Of a DNA stretch of 64,000 nucleotides, positions 34,691 to 47,334 are shown in pieces. A program made the translations under genes and the position numbers. The stretch comes from Proteles cristata cristata (taxonomy: Eukaryota; Chordata; Mammalia; Carnivora; Hyaenidae). The notes beneath the pieces are model-generated. The model saw only the letters and a list, made by a program, of their open reading frames with translations, did no database searches and had not been told where the DNA came from. The first letter of the stretch is position 1, and every line of letters begins with the position of its first letter. The stretch is from the NCBI GenBank assembly GCA_017311185.1, contig JAESUZ010005469.1, positions 186,001 to 250,000 of the forward strand. Direction: 5' to 3'.

Positions 34691-37600
34691 ATCATCTCGA
34701 TAAATGCAGAAAAAGCTTTAGACAAAATACAAATCCTTTCATGATTAAAAAAAAAACAACACTCAACAATTGGGTATAGAAGGAATACACCTCAACATAA
34801 TAAAGGACAGATATGATGAGCCCACAGTTAGCATAATATTCAGCAATGAAAGACTGAAAACTTTCTATGACCAATGACAAGAAAGGGTGCCCACTCTCAC
34901 TACTCCTATTCATCATAGTACTGGAGATCCTAGTTAGAGTTATCAGGCAAGAAAAGATATAAAAGGCATCCAAATTGGAATAAAAGAAGTAACACTGTCT
35001 TTGTTTTCAGATGTTATAATCTTAGATGCAAAAAATCCAAAGACTCCACCAAAAAACCTGGTAGAATTAATCAGTGAATTCAATAAAGTTGCAGGACACA
35101 AAATCAACATACAGAAATCAGTCATATTTCTATACACTGACAATGAAACAACTTAAAAGGAAATAAATAATCTCATTCACAGTGCACCAAAAAATGTATA
35201 ACATTTAGGAATAAATTTAAACTATAAAGTGAAAGATCTGACAATGAAAACTACCAGACTTTCATCAAAGAAACTGAAAAAGACAAACAGATGGAAAGAC
35301 AGCCCATGTTCATGAACTAGAATAATTAATATAGGTAAAATGTTCATACTACCAAAAGTCATCTATAGATTTAAAATAATCTGGATTAAATAAAGTCAAT
35401 TTTCACAGAAATAGGAAAAAAATACTAAAAGTTGTATGAAACCACAAAAAACCTGCATTGACAAATCAACCCTGAGAAACAAAAGGAAGACAGGAAACAT
35501 CACACTTCATAATTTCAAACCATACTACAAAGCTATAATAATCAAAATAGTAAGGAACTAACATAAAAATAGACACAACCAATGGAACATAATCAAGGGC
35601 CCAGAAATAAAACCAAAAATATATAGTCAACTAATATTTTAAGGAGCCAGGAATATTCAATAGAGAAAGAAATGTATCTTTAATAAATGGTTTTGACAAA
35701 ACTGGATAACCACAAGCAGAAGGAATTTAGACACCTACCTTACATCACCTACAAAAATGAACTTGGAATAGCTTAAAATTTTAAAGAACTAAAACCATAA
35801 AATTCCTAAAAGAAAATGGAGAAGAAACTTTTTGACATTGATCTTGGCAATGATTTTTGGATATGACATCAAAACTATAAACAACAAAGCAAAAATAAAA
35901 AAGTAGAACTACATCAAACTAGGAGCTTATGCATAGCAAAAGAAACAACAAAATGAAAAGGTAACTTAAAGAATGAGAGAATATTTACAAATCATATAAC
36001 TAATAAAGTGTTAATATCCAAAATATATAACAAACTCATATAACCCAATCTAATTGAAAAGTAGGGAAAAAGCCCAAATAGGTATTTTTCCAAAGATGAC
36101 ATTAAATGGCCAATAGATATGCACTCAAATAATTAATCATTGAGGAAATGCAAATCAAAATCACAGTAAGATGTCACCTCACACTTAGTAGAAGGTCACC
36201 ATCAAAAAGAAAAGAGATTAACAACTACTGGTGAGAATATGAAGAAAAGAGACTCCCTATGTACCTCTGGTGGGAATGTAAATTGATACAACCACTGTGG
36301 AAAATTGTATGGAGGTTAAAATAGAACTGCCATGTGGAATTTTTAAATTCAGAAGTACAGGAAAGATGGCAGAGCTCATGCTCATCTTGTCTCACAACGC
36401 ACTGAGGAAACAACTATATGCACTGCAGCTAACTAAAAACAACCTGCAGACTGGCAGAACAGATCTTCCACAGCTAGCCATAGAGAGAAGGCCACATTGA
36501 AAAGGGTAGGAGGGACACAGACACAGTCAGGAACCCTAGCATGACTAACCATAAATATGAAGGACATCACAAGCATGAAGGAATGAGGGGCTTAGAACCT
36601 ACACCTGGCACTCCCAGCTCTAGTGACCTACAATGGAAAAATGAGTCCCTACTATGTCTGGCTTTGAAAATCAGTGGGGCTGAACTCTACAAGTTTTAAA
36701 AATCAGCAGAGCTTAATTCTGGGAGAGCTGGAAGGCTATATGAAACCGTGGCTCCACTGTTAAAAAGCCAACACCCTAAATAACTCAGCCTGACACAGCA
36801 CAGATGCAGCAATTTGAAAAGCACCAGGGGTGTAATAAAGGAGATTTAGTGACTAATTTTAGGAGGTGTGCTAGAAGGGTAGGGATCTACAGGAAATTTC
36901 TTCAGGAACAGAGTGCCGGCGGGTGCCATTTTTCTTGCCCTCTCCCAGTGGAAATAGCTGGATGCTTATAGGAGCCAATTCTAACACACTCTACCTACCT
37001 TGTTAGCATCATGTGCCCTGCCCTGAAGTTCCCCTGCAGATATGCCGGACCCAACCTGCCTGCCTCCGCTAGCATCCTTGCAAAGTGACTCCTGCCCGGC
37101 CATACTCAGCCAGACCAGAACCAGAGCCCCTACAAAGCAATTCCTGCTCCAAGGAAGGGAGAATATAAATCTATACACCAGTGCACCAACAGTTGCTACA
37201 GTGGACCCCTTACCTAGCAGCATAGGGGGCAAGCCCACACCATTGGTGGGTGTGTCACAGTGGCTAATTACAGAAAGCCAGGCTAAGGGCCAGCCCTGCC
37301 CAGCAGCAAGTCCATGACAACTGTAGCTGGTCCCCTCAGCAACATGGGGAGCAAGCCCTGTCCAGTGTTCCCACAGCAGGTGAAGTGGGTCATCGCAGCC
37401 AGCCAGGATGAGGGCCAGCATCACTCACCAGTATGCCCACAGTAACTGCAACTCAGTCACAAGAGGAAATATGCAGCCACAAGAGGGAACACCCCCGGAG
37501 TACATGGTTCTACTGACCTGAGATTTTCTACAGGGAACCACAGGACCTCTTCTGTACAAGTTCGCTACTTTTAAGACTAAGAAATACAGCTGGCCTACTG

Positions 37601-37973
37601 AACACAGGGAAAAACATAGAGTGTTAGGAGAAATGAGGACAAAGTCCTCAAATGAAATGTCACAAATGAAAGAACAACAAAACCACAGGAAAAAAAAAAA
37701 AAAAGCTAAATGAAGCAGATAAGCAATATGCCTGATAAAAAGTTCCAAGTAATGGTCATAAAGATACTTACCAGACTTAAGAGAGAAGTGGACAAACTCA
37801 AAGAGAACTTCAACAAAGAGACAGAAAAGATTAAAATTAACCAGTCAGAGCTGAAGAATATGATAACTCAAATGAATATTACACTACAGAGAATCAACAG
37901 CAGATTACAGGATGCAGAAGAACCAATCAACAATCTGGAAGACTAGGGAATGGACTACAAGAGATTCACTCCA

Positions 37974-38136
37974 GGGGCGCCTGGGTGGTTCAGTCGGTTA
38001 AGCAGCCAATTTCAGCTCAGGTCATGATCTCACAGTTGGCGAGTTCGAATCCTGCATCAGGCTCTGTGCTGACAGCTCAGAGCCTGGAGCCTGATTCAGA
38101 CTCTGTGTCTCTCTCTCTCTCTCTGATCCCACTGTG

Positions 38137-38168
<32 letters not shown>

Positions 38169-38198
38169 AAAAATAAATAAAGATTAAAAACAAAAGAA
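37974..38198 (+). mobile_element. CAN-SINE inside L1 copy C
   Basis: Head ggggcgcctgggtggttcag. Target duplication aagagattcactcc against aaaagattcacttc. It sits just right of the ORF1/ORF2 deletion junction. Confidence 0.92.
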
Positions 38199-39443
38199 AA
38201 GATTCACTTCAGACCTAAAGATAGCCACAGACTGAAAATGAAGAAGCGGAAAAAGATATTCCATGCAAATGAAGTGGGAAAAATAAAGCTGAGGTAGCAA
38301 TACTTATATTTTTAAACAAAGATAAGGAAGAAACAAAAAGGGCATCATGTAACGATAGAGGAATCAATCCAACAAGAGAATATAAAATAGTAAATATCTG
38401 TGCACTCAACACAGCAAAATCTAATACATAAAGCAAATATTAACAGTCATAAAGGGAGAAAATGATATTTACATACGGTAACAATAGGTGAATTTATCAC
38501 CATGTTTACATCAGTGGATAGATTATCCAAACAAAATCAATAAGTAAACATGACACTGAATGAAACATTAGACCAGATGGACTTAATAGACACATACAAA
38601 ACATTTCATCAAAAAAGAGCAAAAAACATTCTTTTCAACTGTACACAGAACATTCTCCAAGACAGATCATATGTCAGGCCACAAAATACGTGTCAATTAA
38701 GTTTAAGAAAACTGAAAACATATCATGCATCATTTCCAACCACAATGGTATGAAACTAGAAATCAACTGTAAGAAAAAAACTCAAATACAGGGAGGCTAC
38801 ACAACTTACTACTAAGTAACCAAAGGGTAAACTAAGAAATCAAAAAGGAAATTTAAAAAAAATAAATAAATGGAGACAAATGAAAATGAAAACAGTCCAA
38901 ATCTTTGAGACATAGGAAAAGAAATTCTAAGAGGGAAGTAGTAATATAGACCTACATCCAGATACAAGAAAAATTATTTTATAAGCTTGATAAACTAGAA
39001 ATCAAGAATAAATTATTTCCAAAGCTGGAAGAAGGAAGGAAATCATAAAGATTAAACTGAAAAATAGAAGAGAGGAAAGAAGCCAAGAAGCGGTTGATAA
39101 ACTTTACCTAGTCTCATCAAGAAAAAAAGAGAACTCAAATAAGTAAAATCAGAAATGAAAGGACAAAAATTATAACCATCACTGCAGAAATACAAAGAAT
39201 TATGAGAATACTATGAAAAATTATATGCCAACAAATTGGGCAACTTAGAAGAAAAAGATAAACTCCTATAAATAAACAATCTTCTAAAACTGAATCATGA
39301 AGAAATAGAAAACTTGAACAGACTCATTTTCGGTAACAAAATCAATTGGTAATCAAAACACTCCCCAAAAAACAAAAATCCAGGAACAGATGGCTTTCCT
39401 GTTAAAGATTTGGTAGAGATATTTAAAGAAGAGTTAATATATT

Positions 39444-39671
39444 TTTTTTTAATTTATTTATTTATTTATTTATTTATTTCTAGGAGAGAGAGAGAGACAG
39501 CGTGAGCAGGGGAGGGTCAGAGAGAGAGGGAGACACAGACTCCGAAACAGGCTCCAGGCCCTGAGCTGGCAGTCAGCACAGAGCCCGACGCGGGGCACGA
39601 ACCCACGAACCACGAGATCATGACCTAAGCGAAAGTCGGACGCTTAACCGACTAAGCCACCCAGGCCCCCC
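39444..39671 (-). mobile_element. CAN-SINE, young subfamily, inside L1 copy C
   Basis: Antisense copy with (TTTA)n tail at 39452-39478 and young signature. Target duplication agagttaatatattttt on both sides. Confidence 0.94.
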
Positions 39672-41214
39672 AAGAGTTAATATATTTTTAAGAAGAGCTA
39701 ATATCTACTCATATCAAAATACTCCAAAAAATAGAAGGAAAACTGCCAAATTTATCCTAAGAGGTCAGCATTATCCTAATATCAAAAGCAGACAAACTAC
39801 AAAAAAAGAAAACTACAAGCCAATATCCTTGATGAATGCAGATGCAAATATCCTCAAACAAATATTAGCAAATCAAATTCAACAATAACTTAAAAGGATC
39901 ATACACCACCATGATTTATTCCAGAAATGCAAGCAATCATTATGATACATCACATTAACAAGAGAAATGATAAAAAACATTGATCACCTCAATAGATGCA
40001 AAAAAAAAAAAAGCATTTGAAAAAACTATAACATCCATTCATGATAAAAACTCAAAAATGGGTGTAAAGGGAACATACCTCAATATAATAAAGGCCATAT
40101 ATAAAAATCCCACAGCTAAAATCCTGTTAAATGGCAAAAAGCTGATAGCTTTTCCTCTCAGACCAGGAACAAGACAAAGATGTTCACTCTTCCACTTTTC
40201 TCAACATAGTGGTGGGAAGTTCTAGCCATAGCAATCAGATAAGAAAAATATAAAGTATCCAAATTAGAATGGAAGAAATAAAACAGTCACTATTTTTAGA
40301 TGACATATTATATACAGAAAACCCTATAAAGATGCCTTCAAAAAACTATTAGAACTAACAATGGATTCAGCTGCAGGATACAAAATTAATATACAGAAAT
40401 CTGTTGTCTTTCTACACACTAATAACAAATTAGCAGAAAAAGAAATTAAGAAAACAATCCCATTTACCACTGTACCAAAAATAATAAAATACTTAGGAAT
40501 AACTTTAACCAAGTAAGCGAAAGAAATATACTGTGAAGACTATAAGACCTTGATGAAAGAAACTGAAGATAACACAAATGAAAATATACACCATGCACAC
40601 ATACTGAAAGAATTAATATTGATAAAATGTCCATATATCCAAAGCCACCCAGATTCAGTGCAATTCCTATGAAAACATCAATAGTGTTTTTCACAGAATG
40701 ATAATAAAGAAACCTAAAACTTTGTATGGAACCACACAAGAGCACCAAAGTAACAAAGCAATCTTGAAAAAGAAGAACAAAGCTGCAGGTATCACAATCT
40801 CAGATTGCAAGCTATATTACAAAGCTATAGGAATCAAACGAGTAAGGTACTGACAGAAAAACATGATATAGAGCTGATAAATAAACACATGCTTCTTTGG
40901 TCAGTTAATCTATGACAAAAGGAGGCAAGAATATACCATGGGAAAGAGTCTCTTCAACAAATGGAATTGGGTAATCTGGACAGCAACATGCAAAAGAATG
41001 AAACTGGACCACTTTTTTATATCGTACACAAAAATAAACTCAAATTAGATTAAAGGCCTAAATAAAAGACCTAAAATCATAAAACTCCTGGGAGAAAATA
41101 CAGACAGTAATCTCTTGGACATTGCCCTTAGCAACATATTTACAAATATGTCTCTTCAAGCAAGGAAAACACAAGCAAAAATAAACTATCAGTACTACAT
41201 CAAAAAGAAACCTC

Positions 41215-41330
41215 ATATACATGGAAGCGAAACAGCATACTACTGAATAACCAATGGATCGACTAAGAAATCAAAGAGGAAATTTTTTAAAAAATACAGA
41301 GAGCCAAATGAACACACAACATTCGAAACC
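41215..41330 (+). mobile_element. Out-of-order L1 ORF2 segment
   Basis: After late ORF2 sequence the text returns to the linker between endonuclease and reverse transcriptase ('catactactgaataacc…gactaagaaatcaaagagg'). Copy C has its own version of this segment at about 38795-38890, so this is a second, separate piece. Confidence 0.6.
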
Positions 41331-41534
41331 TTTCAATCCCCACTTGAGTGTGGAGATTACTTACATAAATAAAAATTTTAAAACATTAATTAATCAATTA
41401 ATTTTAAAACAGCTATTTTCATAGGAAGATCTGAGCCAGAAGGCAAAAGGGAAACTTCGTTTGTTATGGCTTTTAGTCATGAATTTTAGAAACACTGGTA
41501 TGTCAACATATTACTTAAGAATTTAATATTTTTA

Positions 41535-41760
41535 GGGGCGCCTGGGTGGCTTAGTCGGTTAAGCGTCGGACTTTCGCTTAGGTCATGATCTCACGGTTCA
41601 TGGGTTCGAGCCCCGCGGCGGGCCCTGTGCTAACTGCCAGCTCAGAGCCTGGAGCCTGTTTCAGTCTGTGACTCCCTCTCTCTCTGACCCTCCCCTGCTC
41701 ACGCTGTCTCTCTCTCTCTCTCCTAGAAATAAATAAAACATTTAAAAAAATTTAAAAAAA
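41535..41760 (+). mobile_element. CAN-SINE, young subfamily
   Basis: Young signature. Exact 18-bp target duplication aagaatttaatattttta at 41517-41534 and 41761-41778. Confidence 0.95.
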
Positions 41761-41778
41761 AAGAATTTAATATTTTTA

Positions 41779-42317
41779 AAGTAACTCTTTGAAGGCAAAA
41801 CTGTGTTTTCTTTATAACCATCTAGATTCTAACACAACAGTGAACACATACCAGAAGTTAGTTGACATTGATTTCCTTTTCGTGTACTCATGCTTTAAGC
41901 ATACAATCTACTGCAATAAAATTTGATAACTTCCATGGAAAATTAAAGCATATATAATTTACCTTGGCATATAAATGGTAACTGTTTTTTTAAAAATTTT
42001 ACCAGAATACAAATTTCAACAGAAAATCCATTAGGACAGCAACACTGATCTCCACTTACTTAATAGATGCCTAACAAAAGAAAATTGTAATAGACCATTC
42101 AACTTGGACTTCAAGAGCAAATGAATTTAATGTTATTTGGCCAAAGCCTTCATAAAAGTCTCAGACTTAGAGGATACCAAACCCTGGGTTTGGTTTTAAT
42201 ACCCCATTTGTTATATGGATATTTTTCTCTACCATTTCAAATTTCCTACCTAGCTCCTAGCTCCTACCATGTTCTGAATACAAATGTGCTTCTCTGGGAG
42301 TGGGTTACCTTTTTAAA
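41779..42317. other. Intron, no recognised feature
   Basis: Unique-looking AT-rich DNA. The 120-codon plus-strand frame starting at 42121 runs into the SINE at 42318 and has no support as a gene. Confidence 0.6.
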
Positions 42318-42534
42318 AATTCTTTTTAACGTTTATTTCTTTATGAGAGACAGAGGGAGAGACAGAGAGTGTGTGAGCGGGAGAGGGGAAGAGAGAAGGG
42401 AGATACCTAATCTGAAGCAGGTTCCAGGCACTCAGCTGTCATCACAGAGCCCAACACACAGCTCAAACTCAGAAACCATGTGATCATGACCTGAGCCGAA
42501 GTCGGACGCTTAACCGACTGCCACCCATGGACCC
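42318..42534 (-). mobile_element. CAN-SINE, full length
   Basis: Antisense copy: T-rich tail, GA tract, head ending ccgactgccacccatggacccc (small deletion in the head). Confidence 0.9.
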
Positions 42535-42916
42535 CAAGTGCATTATTTTGAATACAGTTACTGACACATATTGCTATTGTTGTCTAAATATACTAATTCC
42601 GCAATAACAACAGTGGTGGTAGGAAATCTGCTCACATAGTAGTGCTGAATCCCAATAAAGTATAAATAAATAACAATAACAATAAATAATGCCAACAGCA
42701 ACTATGTTCATAATCATAGTAACAACACTGCACTTCTCTCCCAATACAATTCACAGTTCCAATTTCCTACCTCACACCTATCCACATGCACAACTGGAAG
42801 ATTATCTGGCTTTATGCTTTATAATATTTCTTCCCTCCATTAATATTCACTCTTGAAAAGCAACTTTATCTTATACATGAAAACAAAGTTTAAATCACCA
42901 GTTATCATACATACTC

Positions 42917-43120
42917 CTTTTTTTTTTAGTGTTTTATTTATTTTTGAGAGCGAACGAGAGGGGTAAGGACAGAGAGAGAGACACACACAGAATCCAAAGC
43001 AGGTTCCAAGCTCTGAGTTGTCAGCACAGAGCCGGACATGGGGCTCAATCCCACTGACCATGAGATCATGACCTGAGACAAAGTCTGACGCTTAAACAAC
43101 TGAGCCACCCACGCATTCCA
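42917..43120 (-). mobile_element. CAN-SINE, full length, older
   Basis: Antisense copy ending gccacccacgcattcc. Probable target duplication around catactcc/cgtactcc. Confidence 0.9.
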
Positions 43121-44960
43121 AACGTACTCCATACTGCTTCTATAACTATTAAAATAAAAGTGTTTTAAATTTATTGATGTACTAGTTCAAAGATATTGTA
43201 TATAACACAAATAATTTTAACATTCAAAACGGCAAGAATTTTATTTATACATATATATGTGATAATTTTTCAAATAACATAGTTCATTTAAGATTCTAAA
43301 AAGCTATTTTGTTGGTAAAATCACCAATACACTTTAGAGACATTTCAAAAAATTTTTTTTCAAAATTAGTTATAATATTAATGTCTACAGAAACTCAGTA
43401 TAATCTAAAGTATGAGATGGTCATTGGGGATCACTTGCTATCTTTCATATGCTACCATAAATCAGATTATCTCATGACCTCAATGTGAAACTTCAAACAG
43501 TTGACTATTTTTTTCAACCAGAAGTTATTTACTTTATACCTGACTGGTTCTTAAGCACAGATTTAGATACGAGCTTTCACATGTTAGGTGCATTTCTTAT
43601 CTGGTGAATATAACCATATCTGAATATTAAAGGAAAATATAAATAATATTATCTTTGCTATGCAAATTACAAATGCCATTGGGATAAAACAAGGCCTCCA
43701 GGTATTTTCAAATGAGCAGATGCAGAAGTGTATTTCATGTTCAGTTTACTTCCCAACTACTTTAAATACTATTGATCTCAGCATTGTTTATATGTAATTA
43801 TATCTGGATCATTTTCCTTTGAAACATTTATTTTTGATGATAACATGAAAATTTACCAAAGGCACTGAAAGGAATAGGTAAGCCTTTATCAATGTTATGG
43901 AATGGCCAGAGATTTTTGTTGGTGTCATGTGAACATTTTAAAGTTACCATAATTGTTTTGTATTTTTTTATTGCTTTAGAGTCTATTTAAGCATTTATGT
44001 CTTTTCTTACTGTTTTGAAAGATGAGAAATATTTGTTGATAAAGTAATTTTTAATACTACATATAGTTTTCCAAAGTCCAATCTATAGTAAAACACTCTA
44101 ATTCTACTCAATGGGTTTTGGGGGTCATTCTCTACTTCCTAGTTTATATTATCTTATAAAATGATAAATTTGTTAAAACAATGAGGATTTCTTGGTGCTA
44201 CTTCCAGATAACAGAATGGATGTGCCTGTCATTCATAAGTATAATATAGTTTAGATTTACAGATGGTTTTAAAACGTTTCAGTTTGTTTACTAATTATGA
44301 ATTCATTATATACCCACCCCATGCCCCAAAACACACATAAAAGTAAATAATTCCCAATGGCAATTGAAGGCCTATACTTAACTTTAAGCTAGAATTCTGG
44401 CATATTATTGTCCACACATAAATGAAAGTAAGATGCTTTGAAGAAAAAGACCCTCCAGAAACAAGTAATGACCTATTTCACTTGATTTTATTAGTAACTT
44501 CATCAGTTTTATAGACGTTGGACCTATCCCAGCTGGGACTCTCCTATTATACTTCACATAACTATGTTCATCTGAATGAAGCTCCAGGGCAGATACGGAA
44601 TACAGGCTTTCTGACCTGCACAAAAGCAGAGAGTTGACTGGAATGCTGTTTTAATTCAGGACTCATCAGAGAAAAGAGTTGTGAACAGCCAGCAAAGACT
44701 ACTGGCATGGAAGGGGAAGAATGATGACACAATGGCCAAGTATCTGTCTTCCTCCCTTGGGTAAAAGTTTCACCTATCAACTGCTTAAATCCCATCTGAA
44801 TAGTAGGTTCTGACAATGTCATGTCACTCAGTCCAATTAACTCATAAATATAGTGTCAAAATATAAGTTTTTAAAAACATGATCATTCTCCACTCCTAAG
44901 AAAAAATATTCCAAGTATTTCTCCCTATGTGTCTGTCAAAGCACAACTAAAACCTTAGGC
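43121..44960. other. Intron, no recognised feature
   Basis: 1.8 kb of AT-rich DNA with no transposon, exon or RNA gene that I can name. Minus-strand frames of 72-84 codons at 44405-44822 lack splice sites fitting centlein. Confidence 0.55.
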
Positions 44961-46330
44961 ATTAAATATAAAACAAGAAAACTCTGATGGTGGAAAAATA
45001 AAGATAACTTGGGAATCTTGGAGCTCAACGAACAACACAATGATGAGTTCCCTGATTTTCCTTTTGCCTCATACATCACAGATATGGAGCTGGAAACATT
45101 GACAACCTAGAAATGCCAATTACTGCAATTTAAAAAAAATTTTTTTTCAGGAAAAGCCTGATCTATCTAGCCAAAAAGATAGGAAAGAGGCAGCCTAACA
45201 AGAAAGAAGACTTTAGAAATGAACCACTCCATCCCAGCCCATCACCACAAGAAGAAACAATGTGGCCCCACTAGCCATACCAACAAAGGCCTAGTAGGGA
45301 ACCTAGACTTCAATCCATGTAAGGCTGTAAGAAGGCTCCTCACCTCCCCTTCCTTATTGGGGCAATGTCAGAACTTTTACTGTTCTGGAGAATACTTACC
45401 TTATATCTTGCACATCATCCACACCTGAAGAAAATACCACAAGCCAAGAGATCTTGCCTAACAGGGAAAAGTAATCAGGACTTTGGTGAAGGCCACAGTA
45501 AGGAAGCCACAATGGTGGTCAGTGAAGGCGATAGTAATGAAGCACTCCCAGCTCCTCCCAGTCAGGGCACATCAGTGGAGGCCTAGTAGAGAGTTGTAAC
45601 GCCCATACCCATTCAGCAATAATGAGAAGCCGTTCCCCACTCCTCAGGTGTCAACAAAGGCCAAGAAAGGAATCTAAACTTCTGACCTCTCCTACAGTAA
45701 AAAAGAGGCATCACCTCTTTCCTGAAGGAACAGTGACAAAGAAAGCCAGAAACAGAAGGTTTATTTAGACACAGAGTCCATAACATATAAAAGTGAACTT
45801 TTTTAAAAAAGCAACAGAATCTAATACCAAGATGACAGAGATGTTAGAATTATCTGACAAAAATTTAAAGCAAATAATTGTGAGAATGCTTTAACAAGCA
45901 ATTATAAAAGGACAAGAAACAAACTAGAAACTTCAGCAAAGACATAAAAAGTCTCAACAAAGAGAAATACAAAGAAAAATCTAATGGAAAATTTTTTTTT
46001 AATATTTATTTATTTTTAAGAGAGACAGAGACAGAGCACAAACAGAGGAGGGCAGAGAGAGAGGGAGACACAGAATCCAAAGCAGCTCCAGGCTCTGAGC
46101 TGTCAGCACAGAGCCCGATGCAGGGCTTGAACTCACGAACTGTGAGATCATGACCTGAGCCAAAGTTGGACACCCAACCAACTGAGCCACCCAGACACCC
46201 CTCAAATGGAAATTTTAGAAATGAAAAATACAAAAACCAAAATAATTCTGCAGAGGACAGAATAAAGAATCAGTGAACCAGAGAAGAGAAAAATAGAAAT
46301 TGACACAACTAGTTCTTACTTCCTCTGAAG
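44961..46330 (+). mobile_element. Old L1/HAL1-like fragment, split by a SINE
   Basis: Degenerate plus-strand sequence. 45810-45990 and 46203-46310 encode broken coiled-coil frames like L1-type ORF1 ('gatgacagagatgttagaattatctg', 'gaaatgaaaaatacaaaaacc'). The 45000-45800 part resembles a repeat 5' region only loosely. Confidence 0.4.
45991..46202 (-). mobile_element. CAN-SINE, full length
   Basis: Antisense copy ending gccacccagacacccc. Flanks share aatggaaattt. Frames of 68-75 codons inside it are SINE artefacts. Confidence 0.92.
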
Positions 46331-47129
46331 ACATAACTTTCTTTGTCTCCACAAACATTTCTAAAAAACCTCCAACTATAACCATTATTTTTTTTCAAAT
46401 TTCTAGAAGCTTTTCTTTAGGTTTTCATGGATTATTTCTTTATACTATATAAGGCCAATAGCATAAATGAATAAAGCATTAATCATGTTGGAGGCCTTAA
46501 TGTAAAGGATTTTTACACATCAAATACTTTATAAACGCACCATATATACACTTATAACTAGACTTAGCAACAGACTTGGCAATAAGTGCACTGAAATTCC
46601 TTGATGTTTATGTTTGACCTACTATGTATTATTTTACCACATTCAGGTTTACTAACAAAATTCTTTAAGTTTTAAAAGTCTAGTCAATTTTAGAATGATA
46701 TCCAGAAAATAGAAACATCCATAGAAAAACCTTAGGCATTTATACCATTTACAATTATGAAAACTATGTGATATAAAGATGGTAAACAACTGGAGTATTT
46801 GCAATTATTTTGAGTAATTCCCAACCCTCTGACACCCATAATGTATTTTATTCACATAAGATCTTGAAAATACTCATAGGTTTCTTGACCTACTGGCATA
46901 GTAGATGAAAGTAATAAAACTGATTAATCATCTCCAAGTAGATATACAAAAAAGAAAAGAAATCAAGAAAACTGTAGTTCCACATGCATTTTAGAAAAAT
47001 GACATTTTCAGAAAATTTTATGAGTATAGTTAATTTATAATGTTACACTAGTTTCAGGTCTAGATAGTGACTCAATTTCTTCAGTTACCATAAGTCACCA
47101 TACAAAGCTATTACAGTATCATTGACTAT
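46331..47129. other. Intron, no recognised feature
   Basis: AT-rich unique sequence. No element or exon recognised. Confidence 0.55.
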
Positions 47130-47321
47130 ATGGACACCTGGGTGGCACAGTTAGTTAAGCATCCAACTCTTGATCTCAACTCAAGTTATGATCTCATGGT
47201 TGTGAGACTGAGCCCCACACTGGGCTCTGCACTGACAGTGAGGAGTCTACCTTGGATTCTCTATCTTTCTGCCCCTCCCCTGCTCATGCCCTTTCTCTAA
47301 ATAAATAAATATGTTTAAAAA
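47130..47321 (+). mobile_element. CAN-SINE, older
   Basis: Head ggacacctgggtggcacag, short CT tract, tail aaataaataaat. It abuts the 3' side of the inverted L1 that follows. Confidence 0.88.
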
Positions 47322-47334
47322 ACCAAAATCTCTA

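Larger units (their letters stand above)
30245..36345 (+). mobile_element. L1 copy B: 5' region, ORF1 and most of ORF2
   Basis: A long, decayed plus-strand L1. 5' region 30245-31450; ORF1 remnants about 31450-32150 (the end domain is followed by 'agaaatgctaaaggg' near 32134); ORF2 from about 32880 onward. The ORF2 endonuclease region is around 32890-33650 and the reverse-transcriptase region around 34200-35150, continuing to the C-terminal part ending 'aaaatagaactgccatg' near 36335. Stops and indels are frequent and no frame exceeds about 90 codons, so it cannot be active. SINEs interrupt at 32561, 33755 and 34490. The 3' untranslated region is missing: L1 copy C begins immediately. Confidence 0.75.
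36346..41214 (+). mobile_element. L1 copy C: 5' region, ORF1 start, ORF2 with internal deletion
   Basis: 5' region 36346-37640 is relatively GC-rich and includes a 147-codon antisense frame of no meaning. The ORF1 coiled coil is at 37710-37946 (MPDKKFQVMVIKILTRL…). The sequence then jumps directly to the ORF2 endonuclease region ('gactacaagagattcac', 37950), so the end of ORF1, the spacer and the first part of ORF2 are deleted. ORF2 continues through the reverse-transcriptase region (about 39350-40450) to its late part near 41214. SINEs lie at 37974 and 39444. All frames are broken. The 3' untranslated region is absent. Confidence 0.75.

Noticed and set aside
36981..37424. The longest reading frame in the window (147 codons, minus strand).
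   Set aside because: It lies antisense in the 5' region of L1 copy C, has no recognised domain and no conserved start context.
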